DNA of 48,413 bases from Bacteroidota bacterium (GTDB taxonomy: Bacteria > Bacteroidota > Bacteroidia > Cytophagales > Cyclobacteriaceae): contig JAEZGH010000046.1 in the NCBI GenBank assembly GCA_023417065.1, forward strand, positions 1-48,413, written 5' to 3'. Shown piece after piece: positions 1 through 6,911 of the stretch. Both the position numbers and the translations under genes were made by a program. Positions within the stretch are counted from its first letter, which is position 1. The number at the start of each line of letters is the position of its first letter. Under the pieces are notes generated by a model, which had not been told where the DNA came from, made no database searches, and worked only from the letters and a program-made list of their open reading frames with translations.

Positions 1-221
1 TTAAACCCCCCCTTCAACATACAAAATGACTCCCCCCGGCTGATGCACAGCTGGTCCGTTGAGAACGCACTTTTCGTCAACGCCAGAAAATAGATGGCGT
101 CGAGGAGGTTGGTTTTTCCGCTTCCGTTCTTACCAAGAAACGCATTTATCCCCCCGCTGAACCCGAGATTGACCTCGTCGTAGTTCTTGAAATTCAGCAA
201 ACTGAGATTTTCTAACCGCAT
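1..221 (-). CDS. recF: DNA replication/repair protein RecF (5' part only; cut by window edge)
   Basis: RecF is an SMC-like ATPase that binds gapped DNA and, with RecO and RecR, loads RecA. Only the first 73 codons are present, running off the left edge. An ATG at 219-221 opens a frame starting MRLENLSLLNFKNYDEV, followed by a Walker A loop, GKNGSGKT, at about residues 30-37 and then NLLDAIYFLALTKSAF. This is the classic RecF N-terminus, where the ABC-type head begins at residue 1. The gene is divergent from pdhA with 76 bases between the starts. I see no clear promoter for it in that gap. SMC-family ATPases share the loop, but the NLLDAIYFL context and size of the pre-loop segment fit RecF best. 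Confidence 0.88.
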   Translation of the reverse strand, partial: MRLENLSLLNFKNYDEVNLGFSGGINAFLGKNGSGKTNLLDAIYFLALTKSAFSTDQLCISRGESFCMLKGGF

Positions 222-243
222 ACAGGAAATAGCAGGGAAATTT

Positions 244-274
244 TTGGCGAATCTTTACCGGCGGGTTAATTTCG
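244..274 (+). promoter_or_regulatory. Candidate promoter of pdhA
   Basis: TTG at 244-246, a 20-base spacer and TAATTTCG at 267-274, one mismatch from the Bacteroidota -7 consensus TAnnTTTG. It would give a leader of about 20 bases before the pdhA ATG at 298. Confidence 0.4.
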
Positions 275-297
275 CAACTCGGATTCAAAAATAGGAT

Positions 298-1341
298 ATG
301 GCTACAACAACTAAAGCTAAAAATGAGCCTGCAGCTCCGAAGAAAGCCGGAAAGACCGAGTTTTCTAAAGAAACGTACATGTACTGGTACGAGAGTATGC
401 AGTTGATGCGGAAATTTGAAGAGAAGGCAGGCCAGCTGTATGGTATGCAAAAAATCAAAGGCTTCTGCCACTTATATATCGGCCAGGAAGCTTGCGCATC
501 AGGCGCCGCGTCTGCCCTGCAAAAGGGGGACAAGTGGATTACCGCATACCGCGACCACGGCCATCCGATTGCACTTGGTACCGACCCAAAGGCCATCATG
601 GCTGAGCTATACGGGAAGGAAACCGGAACAACAAAGGGAAAAGGTGGTTCCATGCACATCTTTGACAAGGAGCATAACTTTATCGGCGGCCACGGAATCG
701 TCGGTGCTCAGGTACCTCTCGGCGCCGGAATCGCATTCGCAGAGAAGTTCAATAAAACCGGAAACCTCTGCATTTGCTATATGGGAGATGGAGCGGTACG
801 CCAGGGAGCGTTCCACGAAGCCCTGAACCTCGCCATGCTCTGGAAACTTCCCGTGATCTTTGTGATCGAAAATAATGGTTACGCGATGGGGACCAGCGTT
901 CAAAGGACGTCCAACGTGCACGAGCTGTATACGCTCGGTGAAGCATACGACATGCCTGCCGAACCAGTGGATGCCATGAATCCCGAGGACGTTCACATTG
1001 CCGTAGCCAAGGCAGCTGAGCGCGCCCGCGCTGGCGAAGGCCCTACGCTGCTCGAATTCAGAACCTACCGCTACAAGGGACACTCCATGTCGGATCCTCA
1101 GAAATACAGAACCAAAGAGGAAGTTGAACAATACAAACAACGCGACCCGATCGAAGTGGTACGCAAAAAGATCCTCGATAAAAAATTGGCAACTGAGAAA
1201 GAACTTGAGGAAATCGACGCCCGCGTGGTAAAACAAGTGGAAGAAGCTGTCAAGTTTGCAGAGGAATCAAAATTCCCCGACCCTTCAGAGGCTCTGACGG
1301 ACGTTTACGTTCAGTCTGACTATCCTTTTATCATGGATTAA
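298..1341 (+). CDS. pdhA: Pyruvate dehydrogenase E1 component subunit alpha
   Basis: Alpha subunit of the heterodimeric E1 enzyme of pyruvate dehydrogenase, which decarboxylates pyruvate on thiamine diphosphate (ThDP) and passes the acetyl group to E2 lipoate. The 347-residue length is normal for PdhA. The ThDP/Mg motif is visible as GDGAVRQGAF from residue 163, ending in ENNGYAMGT at about 191-199. The phosphorylation-loop-like segment YRYKGHSMSDPQKYRT lies near 258-273. The N-terminal 20 residues (Lys/Ala/Pro-rich) look like a flexible tail. No E1 beta or E2 gene is in the window, so the complex is split over loci. The alternative, branched-chain 2-oxoacid E1 alpha, is less likely given the close match to PdhA around the ThDP site. 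Confidence 0.93.
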   Translation: MATTTKAKNEPAAPKKAGKTEFSKETYMYWYESMQLMRKFEEKAGQLYGMQKIKGFCHLYIGQEACASGAASALQKGDKWITAYRDHGHPIALGTDPKAIMAELYGKETGTTKGKGGSMHIFDKEHNFIGGHGIVGAQVPLGAGIAFAEKFNKTGNLCICYMGDGAVRQGAFHEALNLAMLWKLPVIFVIENNGYAMGTSVQRTSNVHELYTLGEAYDMPAEPVDAMNPEDVHIAVAKAAERARAGEGPTLLEFRTYRYKGHSMSDPQKYRTKEEVEQYKQRDPIEVVRKKILDKKLATEKELEEIDARVVKQVEEAVKFAEESKFPDPSEALTDVYVQSDYPFIMD

Positions 1342-1346
1342 CACCT

Positions 1347-1376
1347 TTGTTGAGAAAAAGTTAATTCGTAGTTTTG
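1347..1376 (+). promoter_or_regulatory. Bacteroidota-type promoter for the TPR membrane protein
   Basis: TTG at 1347-1349, a 19-base spacer and an exact TAnnTTTG match (TAGTTTTG) at 1369-1376, just after the pdhA stop. Transcription would start around 1380, that is, at the foot of the hairpin at 1379-1400. Confidence 0.65.
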
Positions 1377-1378
1377 CG

Positions 1379-1400
1379 CCCCTAAGTTCCCACTTAGGGG
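1379..1400 (+). other. Stem-loop at the predicted 5' end of the TPR-protein mRNA
   Basis: A perfect 9-bp stem (CCCCTAAGT / ACTTAGGGG) with a 4-base loop, followed by TTT and, 14 bases after the stem, the ATG at 1415. It could act as the pdhA terminator, but the T-tract is only three bases and the stem sits directly behind an exact -7 box. A 5'-leader hairpin that stabilises the mRNA or gates translation is an equally good reading. Confidence 0.6.
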
Positions 1401-1414
1401 TTTACTTTAATTAT

Positions 1415-2107
1415 ATGGGCAAAAGACTAGATCATAAGAACGAGATCCTCGAAAATCCGGAAGTGCTACAGGAAAAAATCGTCGAGGCCGAAAATTGGTT
1501 CGAAAGCAATTCAAAGCTCGTCCTCGGTGTCGCCATCGGAGTAGCGTTGATTGTAGCAGGATTCTTCGGATACCAATACTACAAGGACAGCCAGAACGAC
1601 AAAGCACAGCAGGAGATGTTCCAGGCGGTTTATTACTTCGAAGCCGACAGCCTGGACCAGGCGCTCAACGGCGACGCCAATACGCTCGGATTTCTTGGAA
1701 TCATCGAAGAATACGGCATCACCGACGCTGCAAATCTCGCTAACTACTATGCAGGTGTGATTTACCTGAAACAAGGCAAGTTTGAACCTGCCAGACTCTA
1801 TCTGGAAGATTTCAAATCAAATGATCTTCTCATCCAGGCCCGTGCTTACAGCCTTATCGGCGACACTTATATGGAGGAAAACAACTTCGCTGACGCCGCC
1901 AAATACTACAGCAAGGCTGCGAACTACAAACCCAACAAGTACTTCTCCCCAATTTACCTGATGAAGGAGGCACTTGCCTACGAAAAGGCTAACCAGGTTG
2001 ACAAAGCCAGGGAAACGTACGACAAAGTCATCACACAATATTGGGATTCCTCTGAATACCAAAAGGCGAGAAAATTCAAAGCCCGCCTCGAAGGCCAGCC
2101 TTCGTAA
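1415..2107 (+). CDS. Membrane-anchored tetratricopeptide-repeat protein
   Basis: A 230-residue protein with a charged cytosolic N-terminus of about 34 residues, one transmembrane segment at about 35-55 (LVLGVAIGVALIVAGFFGY) and a helical-repeat exterior. The repeats are TPR-like: ANLANYYAGVIYLKQGKFEPA, LLIQARAYSLIGDTYMEE, FADAAKYYSKAANYKPN and KANQVDKARETYDKVI. The layout resembles the YfgM/ancillary SecYEG-translocon family, that is, a single N-terminal helix followed by TPRs, but this is resemblance only. The gene commonly precedes ribH in Bacteroidota. It has its own promoter (1347-1376) and a hairpin in its leader. A role in envelope protein assembly is plausible but unproven. Confidence 0.75.
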   Translation: MGKRLDHKNEILENPEVLQEKIVEAENWFESNSKLVLGVAIGVALIVAGFFGYQYYKDSQNDKAQQEMFQAVYYFEADSLDQALNGDANTLGFLGIIEEYGITDAANLANYYAGVIYLKQGKFEPARLYLEDFKSNDLLIQARAYSLIGDTYMEENNFADAAKYYSKAANYKPNKYFSPIYLMKEALAYEKANQVDKARETYDKVITQYWDSSEYQKARKFKARLEGQPS

Positions 2108-2126
2108 GAAACTTTAACATAACTTT

Positions 2127-2153
2127 AAGGGATAGTAACACTATCCCTTTTTT
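2127..2153 (+). terminator. Hairpin with T-run between the TPR gene and ribH
   Basis: A 10-bp stem (AAGGGATAGT / ACTATCCCTT) with a 3-base loop, followed by TTTT. It looks like a strong intrinsic terminator for the TPR gene. It ends only about 10 bases before the ribH ATG, however, and a one-mismatch -7 box (TAACTTTA, 2120-2127) lies right in front of it. If that box is real, the hairpin is the 5' end of the ribH mRNA. Confidence 0.7.
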
Positions 2154-2162
2154 ATTTAACAT

Positions 2163-2630
2163 ATGGCAGGACCGTTAACCTCAGGTGTGGTAAACACCAA
2201 AAGAAAACTTTCAAGGAAGATAGTAGCCATTGTCGTAGCGCAATGGAACGAAGAAATCACCGAAGCCCTATACGCAGGCGCAGTTTCATCACTCCTGGCC
2301 CATGGACTTAAAAAGACCAATATCATTCGAAAGGAGGTTCCGGGAAGCTTTGAACTTTCCCTTGGCGGATTATGGATGGCGCAGGAAAAAGGAATAGATG
2401 CCGTCATTTGCCTGGGATGTGTAATCCAGGGTGACACCCCCCACTTCGACTACATTTGTCAGGCCGTTGCTTATGGCATAACAGAGGCCGGCCTGAAAAC
2501 AGGGAAGCCCGTAATATTCGGAGTGATCACCACGCTCAACAAACAACAAGCCCTCGACCGCGCAGGTGGAAAGCTGGGAAATAAAGGTGAAGAGGCGGCT
2601 ATCACGGCAATTCGCATGATGGACTTCTAA
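2163..2630 (+). CDS. ribH: 6,7-dimethyl-8-ribityllumazine synthase
   Basis: Penultimate enzyme of riboflavin synthesis. It condenses 5-amino-6-ribitylamino-uracil with 3,4-dihydroxy-2-butanone 4-phosphate, in a 60-mer or pentamer shell in the cytosol. The 155 residues match the family length. Motifs in order are VAQWNEEITEAL (substrate pocket, near 22-33), VPGSFEL (about 60-66), the catalytic-histidine region GDTPHFDYICQAV and the C-terminal GVITTLNKQQALDRAGG and GNKGEEAA. Other rib genes are absent here, so the pathway is dispersed. No FMN riboswitch can fit in the 55-base gap upstream, and the only structure there is the hairpin at 2127-2149. Transcription could be read-through from the TPR gene or a separate promoter within that gap. 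Confidence 0.95.
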   Translation: MAGPLTSGVVNTKRKLSRKIVAIVVAQWNEEITEALYAGAVSSLLAHGLKKTNIIRKEVPGSFELSLGGLWMAQEKGIDAVICLGCVIQGDTPHFDYICQAVAYGITEAGLKTGKPVIFGVITTLNKQQALDRAGGKLGNKGEEAAITAIRMMDF

Positions 2631-2631
2631 C

Positions 2632-2661
2632 AAAAAAGGCTGTCACGAAGACAGCCTTTTC
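2632..2661. terminator. Bidirectional terminator between ribH and icd
   Basis: A 7-bp GC-rich stem (GGCTGTC 2638-2644 / GACAGCC 2650-2656, loop ACGAA). It is flanked by six A on the left and four T on the right, so it works on both strands. It lies in the 50-base gap between convergent ribH and icd. Confidence 0.85.
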
Positions 2662-2680
2662 TTATTAAATCTTGATGTGA

Positions 2681-3907
2681 TTACATGTTTTTCACAATCT
2701 CTTTTCCAAATTCAGAGCACTTCAGCAAAGTAGCTCCTTCCATCAGGCGTTCGAAATCGTAAGTAACGCGCTTTGAAGAAATCGCGCCTTCCAGACCCTT
2801 GATGATCAAATCTGCAGCCTCCTGCCAACCCATGTACTCGAGCATCATTACTCCCGAGAGAATCACTGATCCAGGATTTACTTTGTCCTGACCAGCGTAC
2901 TTCGGAGCAGTACCGTGCGTTGCTTCGAAAATTGCGTGACCCGTTACGTAGTTGATATTTCCTCCTGGAGCAATTCCAATTCCACCTACTATAGCCGCCA
3001 ATGCGTCAGAGATATAGTCACCGTTGAGGTTCAGTGTGGCTACTACTGAGTATTCATCCGGACGGAGAAGGATCTGTTGCAGGAACGCATCTGCGATAGA
3101 GTCCTTGATAATCAGTCTGTGGCCGTCTTTTTCGATCACCTGCCAAGGTCCGCCGTCGAGGTCTTTTGCACCAAATTCACTTTTCGCCAACGCATAGCCC
3201 CAATCGCGGAATCCACCTTCGGTGAATTTCATAATGTTACCCTTATGAACAAGCGTTACACTGGGCTTCTTGTGTTGCAGCGCGAACTCAATCGCTGAGC
3301 GAACAAGACGCTCTGTTCCTTCTTTGGAGACAGGCTTTATGCCGATACCCGCAGTCTGAGGGAAACGGATCTTTTTGAACAGCTTCGGATAGTTTTCCTG
3401 GAACAGGGCGAGGAACTTCTTGTTTTCTTCGGTGCCTTCCTGAAACTCGATACCTGCATAGATATCTTCTGTGTTCTCACGGAAGATAACCATGTCCGTC
3501 TTATGTGGTTCTTTTACTGGTGAAGGAACGCCTTTGAACCAACGAACAGGGCGTACGCATGCGTAAAGATCCAGTTCCTGACGCAGCGCTACGTTCAGCG
3601 AGCGGATTCCACCACCCACAGGTGTCGTCAGGGGACCTTTTATACCCACCAGGTATTCTTTAAATACATTGAGCGTTTCTTCCGGCAGCCAGTTACCCGT
3701 CTGATTAAATGCCTTTTCTCCTGCGAGTACTTCCTTCCAGTTGATTTTCCGCTTTCCGCCATAGGCTTTCTCTACAGCCTGGTCAAAAACCAGTTTGGAC
3801 GCAGGCCAAATGTCGACACCGGTACCATCACCCTCAATAAATGGAATAGTAGGATTATCAGGAACATTTAATTTACCGTTACTGATACTGATTTTCTGAT
3901 CGCTCAT
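2681..3907 (-). CDS. icd: NADP-dependent isocitrate dehydrogenase
   Basis: Oxidatively decarboxylates isocitrate to 2-oxoglutarate in the TCA cycle, making NADPH. The protein is 408 residues from the ATG at 3905-3907; a longer frame from TTG at 3913 is only two codons more and unlikely. Visible motifs are FIEGDGTGVDIWPAS (about 23-37) and the substrate-binding stretch GPLTTPVGGGIRSLNVALRQ at 91-110. That stretch contains Ser103, equivalent to the serine phosphorylated by AceK in enterics. YACVRPVRW, FRENTEDIYAG, LVHKGNIMKFTEG and the C-terminal NYVTGHAIFEATHGTAPKYAG (nucleotide/Mg region) follow. No aceK is seen here, so phosphocontrol is not implied. It is convergent with ribH across a bidirectional terminator and is transcribed alone. 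Confidence 0.96.
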   Translation of the reverse strand: MSDQKISISNGKLNVPDNPTIPFIEGDGTGVDIWPASKLVFDQAVEKAYGGKRKINWKEVLAGEKAFNQTGNWLPEETLNVFKEYLVGIKGPLTTPVGGGIRSLNVALRQELDLYACVRPVRWFKGVPSPVKEPHKTDMVIFRENTEDIYAGIEFQEGTEENKKFLALFQENYPKLFKKIRFPQTAGIGIKPVSKEGTERLVRSAIEFALQHKKPSVTLVHKGNIMKFTEGGFRDWGYALAKSEFGAKDLDGGPWQVIEKDGHRLIIKDSIADAFLQQILLRPDEYSVVATLNLNGDYISDALAAIVGGIGIAPGGNINYVTGHAIFEATHGTAPKYAGQDKVNPGSVILSGVMMLEYMGWQEAADLIIKGLEGAISSKRVTYDFERLMEGATLLKCSEFGKEIVKNM

Positions 3908-4043
3908 TTTCAAAGATGTTATTGTTTTTAAAAATCCTTCGCGCGAGAGTACCCCGGGTCAAAGGGGCCGAAAATTAAAAAAATCAAATCAGAAACGAAG
4001 ATATTTTTATTTGTGTTCCATAAGAATTACCGCATAAAATGCT

Positions 4044-4616
4044 ATGAAATCGTTTGCTTACCTAATTCCTATATTTCTGTTTTCATTTACAAGCGTAAGA
4101 CCCGTTGACGGCGAACCGGTCTGCCTGTCGAAAGAAGAACAAAAGCTCTATGATCTTATCATGGAATACCGGCGGCAGAACAATCTACCGCCAATTCCGC
4201 TCTCTCCGAAACTGAGCCTCGTGGCGAAGGCGCATGCCCGCGATCTTAATGATAATTACGATTTCGATCCCAACGGCAAATGCAACCCACATAGTTGGTC
4301 AAAGAAAGGAAAGTGGACACCCTGTTGCTACACCAGTGACCATAAACAGGCAGAATGTATGTGGAATAAGCCCAAAGAAATTGCTGATTATCCCTCAGAG
4401 GGATTCGAAATTGCTTACTTCCATTCCGCGGAGGCAAATGCTGAGCGAAGCCTCGCCGGATGGAAGAAAAGTCCGGCACATAATCCCCTGCTGATCAATT
4501 CCGAAATATGGGAACAAGTGCAATGGAATGCTATCGGCGTGGCCCTTGTCGGAAATTACGGTTTGGTCTGGTTTGGACAACTTAAAGACGAGGGTACGAT
4601 CACCGTCTGTCAATAA
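4044..4616 (+). CDS. Secreted CAP-domain (SCP/PR-1-like) protein
   Basis: A 190-residue exported protein with a signal peptide (MKSFAYLIPIFLFSFTSV, cleavage near 22-24). A CAP fold occupies the rest. Family landmarks are the N-terminal helix LSKEEQKLYDLIMEYRR, LSPKLSLVAKAHARDL with the conserved His, then PHSWSKKGK (HxW motif), GFEIAYF, a partner-histidine region GWKKSPAHNPLLIN and the final strands AIGVALVGNYGLVWFGQ. Several cysteines (KCNPH, PCCYTSDHKQAEC, the terminal VCQ) suggest disulfides, fitting a periplasmic or secreted place. Bacterial CAP proteins have no settled function; lipid binding and wall association are the usual proposals. It stands alone, followed by a small terminator. 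Confidence 0.82.
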   Translation: MKSFAYLIPIFLFSFTSVRPVDGEPVCLSKEEQKLYDLIMEYRRQNNLPPIPLSPKLSLVAKAHARDLNDNYDFDPNGKCNPHSWSKKGKWTPCCYTSDHKQAECMWNKPKEIADYPSEGFEIAYFHSAEANAERSLAGWKKSPAHNPLLINSEIWEQVQWNAIGVALVGNYGLVWFGQLKDEGTITVCQ

Positions 4617-4676
4617 TCAAACTGATACAGATTTCCCAATTTAGGATGATGCAACATCCAAAATCCTCCAAACTGG

Positions 4677-4694
4677 AGCGCTTTGCGCTTTTTT
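4677..4694 (+). terminator. Terminator after the CAP-domain gene
   Basis: A short 5-bp stem (AGCGC / GCGCT) with a TTT loop, followed by five T. A second small hairpin (CTCCA AAC TGGAG) sits immediately upstream. It is weak in length but correctly placed after the stop at 4616. Confidence 0.5.
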
Positions 4695-4740
4695 AAGAAC
4701 TGGCGCGACTTTGGCCAAAGTTGAGGAAACAACATTGGCT

Positions 4741-4992
4741 ATGCTTGAGAAATTCATCTTTTATCGTATGTCCGCGAGTCAGCAGGTAAACTACCTTCGG
4801 AAGAAAGGCATTGTGCTGGGAACGCGCGCGAAGGAAGGCAGGAAGATTTATATCTACATGCTGAAGGATCTCTTCATCGAAGTGGTGTACCACAACGATA
4901 ACGCCGACGGCGATGCCGAGAAGGTTAGTATTCTGAAAGGATTGGACAGTCTGAACAGTTACCTTGAAAGAGAATTCAAGGCAACTTTTTAA
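4741..4992 (+). CDS. Small conserved-looking protein of unknown function
   Basis: I do not recognise this 83-residue protein. It is soluble, with no signal peptide or membrane helix: a helical start (MLEKFIFYRMSASQQVNYLRK), a basic centre with GTRAKEGRKIYIYMLKDLFIEVVYH, which looks like a beta hairpin, and an acidic C-terminal helix (DGLDSLNSYLERE-like). The ATG at 4741 is preferred over the TTG at 4711: the -7-like sequence CGACTTTG at 4706-4713, with TTG at 4683-4685, would place transcription start near 4718. Codon use resembles its neighbours and the frame is open to a stop 6 bases before the convergent sucD stop, so it is probably real. The alpha-beta-alpha shape could be a small winged-helix-like domain, but that is a guess. 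Confidence 0.65.
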   Translation: MLEKFIFYRMSASQQVNYLRKKGIVLGTRAKEGRKIYIYMLKDLFIEVVYHNDNADGDAEKVSILKGLDSLNSYLEREFKATF

Positions 4993-4998
4993 GCGGGA

Positions 4999-5871
4999 TT
5001 AACCCAGCACTTTTTTCATCGTCTCCCCGATTTCAGCAGGGGATTCAACTACGTGGATACCGCATTCTTTCATGATCTTCATCTTTGCGGCAGCCGTATC
5101 CTCCGCTCCGCCGATAATCGCTCCAGCGTGGCCCATTCTCCTGCCTGGAGGTGCCGTCTGACCAGCGATAAATCCTACCACCGGCTTCTTGTTTCCGTTT
5201 TCTTTGATCCAACGTGCAGCAACCGGTTCATAGTTACCACCGATCTCGCCAATCATTACAATAGCATCGGTTTCAGGATCATTCATCAATAGCTCAACAG
5301 CGTCTTTTGTCGGAGTTCCGATAATCGGGTCCCCGCCAATACCAATCGCAGTTGAAATTCCAAGTCCGGCTTTTACAATCTGATCGGCAGCTTCGTAAGT
5401 CAGCGTTCCTGATTTGGAAACAATACCTACCCGCCCTTTTTTGAAGACAAATCCCGGCATGATGCCCACTTTCGCTTCGCCTGGCGTAATTACCCCAGGG
5501 CAGTTAGGGCCAATCAGCACAACACCACGCTGCTTGACGTATTTCTTGGCGATCATCATATCCTTCACCGGAATACCTTCTGTGATGGTGATAATCACCT
5601 TAATACCGGCCTCAGCAGCCTCCATGATGGCGTCAGCTGCGAATGCAGGCGGTACAAAAATGATTGAAACATCCGCACCGGTCTTTTCCACGGCTTCCTT
5701 CACGGAATTGAATACAGGGCGACCGAGATGCTCAGAACCGCCTTTGCCAGGAGTCACCCCGCCCACGACGTTCGTTCCGTATTCGATCATCTGACCTGCG
5801 TGGAAGGTTCCTTCCGAACCTGTGAAACCTTGAACAATAACCCGTGAATCTTTATTTACCAGTACGCTCAT
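4999..5871 (-). CDS. sucD: Succinyl-CoA synthetase (ADP-forming) subunit alpha
   Basis: Substrate-level phosphorylation step of the TCA cycle: succinyl-CoA + ADP/GDP + Pi to succinate + ATP/GTP + CoA. The alpha subunit binds CoA and carries the phospho-histidine. At 290 residues it has the standard size, starting MSVLVNKDSRVIVQGFTGSEG at the ATG 5869-5871. The active His is His248 in GRRMGHAGAIIGG. The CoA region GGVTPGKGGSEHLGRPVF and the GPNCPGVITPGE motif are present. A 22-codon longer frame reads backwards through the upstream terminator and starts upstream of an exact promoter, so it is rejected. The beta subunit, sucC, is not in this window. Confidence 0.96.
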   Translation of the reverse strand: MSVLVNKDSRVIVQGFTGSEGTFHAGQMIEYGTNVVGGVTPGKGGSEHLGRPVFNSVKEAVEKTGADVSIIFVPPAFAADAIMEAAEAGIKVIITITEGIPVKDMMIAKKYVKQRGVVLIGPNCPGVITPGEAKVGIMPGFVFKKGRVGIVSKSGTLTYEAADQIVKAGLGISTAIGIGGDPIIGTPTKDAVELLMNDPETDAIVMIGEIGGNYEPVAARWIKENGNKKPVVGFIAGQTAPPGRRMGHAGAIIGGAEDTAAAKMKIMKECGIHVVESPAEIGETMKKVLG

Positions 5872-5892
5872 GATGCTGTTTTTTGAGAACCA

Positions 5893-5922
5893 CAAAAATA
5901 GGAGAATAAAGAATTCAGCCAA
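5893..5922 (-). promoter_or_regulatory. Bacteroidota-type promoter of sucD
   Basis: On the minus strand, TTG (5922-5920), a 19-base spacer and an exact TAnnTTTG (TATTTTTG, 5900-5893). It gives about a 17-base leader before the sucD ATG and fixes that start. The -33 element touches the T-run of the preceding terminator. Confidence 0.75.
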
Positions 5923-5923
5923 C

Positions 5924-5948
5924 AAAAAAAGCCCCATTAAGGGGCTTT
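5924..5948 (-). terminator. Terminator of the CHASE2/FecR operon
   Basis: On the minus strand, an 8-bp stem AAAGCCCC / GGGGCTTT with a 5-base loop, running into seven T. It lies 22 bases after the last FecR-like gene and directly in front of the sucD promoter. Confidence 0.85.
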
Positions 5949-5969
5949 CTTTAGTTCTGACTACCGCAA

Positions 5970-6863
5970 CTACTTGTTTTTGATACCTGTGCGGATGATA
6001 AAATTCTGATAATAATCCTTGTATTCAGGGACGTCAGGGGCAAGCTCAATGGCCTGCTGGTATGCCGTAGACGCGTCAATGAGGAGGTTTTGAGACTCAA
6101 AGAATCCGGCCAGCACAAGCTTGTTCAGCGCCGTCTCTTCTCCGGCCGATGCGGATATCTCATCGAGCTGCTTCTTCACCCTTTCCTTGTCGGCTTTCGA
6201 CAGTCGCTTTATCATCAGCTGCTCAGGTGACTCTTTTCGGTCGGTCCTGGATACTACGCTAATCACAATATTGTCTTCATATTGAAAGTCGCGGTCTGAA
6301 AGATCAATAGTAACACTGTTTCCACCGGTTTCAACTACTTTCAGCTCGTCGCCGAATGGAGTTGAGAATGTTACCTGGAACGGTCCTTTCATTTCCTGCT
6401 TATCCCATGTGATCGCAACCTTGTCACCATACACAACCGTGAAAGAAGGCGACGTAGGCAAAAACACCTGGATGTTTTCGGGCCCCCGGGTTACCGCTCC
6501 TGTGGCATTCAGTGTTTTCTTTTGATCACTGTTTGAACTGAGAATAAAATCCGTGTATTTAACGAGAACAGACTTCCCCTCTGGAATACTTTGTTCAAGA
6601 GCTGAAACCTTGTGCGCCCCTGGCTTTTTTATTTCTATTGCTTTTCCAGTGTGATGAACAAGCCCCAGATACGCATCATTAACAAGTCGGATTTCATCGG
6701 TGCTTTTCAACTGCGAACCAACTTTCAAAGGCTGCCATGAGCTGCCCTTGCGAACTTCATTTTTTCCCTTGTTCACAAGGACCTTAAACGCGAACTCCTG
6801 TGACCAGGAAAGATGAGCAGAGATAACTAGTACAAAGAGGGTGAGAGTTTTTTTTGGTTTCAT
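5970..6863 (-). CDS. Exported FecR-like domain protein (paralogue B)
   Basis: 297 residues from the ATG at 6861-6863, with a signal peptide MKPKKTLTLFVLVISAHLSWSQ. A longer frame starts at a TTG touching the upstream stop and would bury the signal peptide. Residues about 23-95 form a FecR-like beta domain (VLVNKGKNEVRKGSSWQPL, then the GSQLKSTDEIRL turn, YLGLVHHTGKAIEIKKPG). A beta-rich middle contains ITWDKQEMKGPFQVTF, perhaps Ig-like. A helical C-terminus has a single TPR-like unit (LVLAGFFESQNLLIDASTAYQQAIELAP). It is plainly a paralogue of the next gene upstream. It is the last gene of the CHASE2 operon. Classical FecR is a membrane anti-sigma protein; this one has no cytosolic part, so a structural or sensing role in the periplasm is more likely. 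Confidence 0.7.
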   Translation of the reverse strand: MKPKKTLTLFVLVISAHLSWSQEFAFKVLVNKGKNEVRKGSSWQPLKVGSQLKSTDEIRLVNDAYLGLVHHTGKAIEIKKPGAHKVSALEQSIPEGKSVLVKYTDFILSSNSDQKKTLNATGAVTRGPENIQVFLPTSPSFTVVYGDKVAITWDKQEMKGPFQVTFSTPFGDELKVVETGGNSVTIDLSDRDFQYEDNIVISVVSRTDRKESPEQLMIKRLSKADKERVKKQLDEISASAGEETALNKLVLAGFFESQNLLIDASTAYQQAIELAPDVPEYKDYYQNFIIRTGIKNK

Positions 6864-6911
6864 AATAAAATGAGTATACGAAAGACCGTAAGGACAGGTT
6901 TCCCGCCGCAA

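Noticed and set aside
607..1236. 209-residue antisense frame within pdhA
   Set aside because: It is the shadow of a well-supported gene, with no domain or promoter.
2108..2162. FMN riboswitch ahead of ribH
   Set aside because: The 55-base gap is filled by a simple hairpin with a T-run; the riboswitch is over 100 bases.
5872..5937. 22-codon N-terminal extension of SucD
   Set aside because: It translates the terminator hairpin and promoter, starts upstream of the exact -7 box, and is absent from the family's usual N-terminus.
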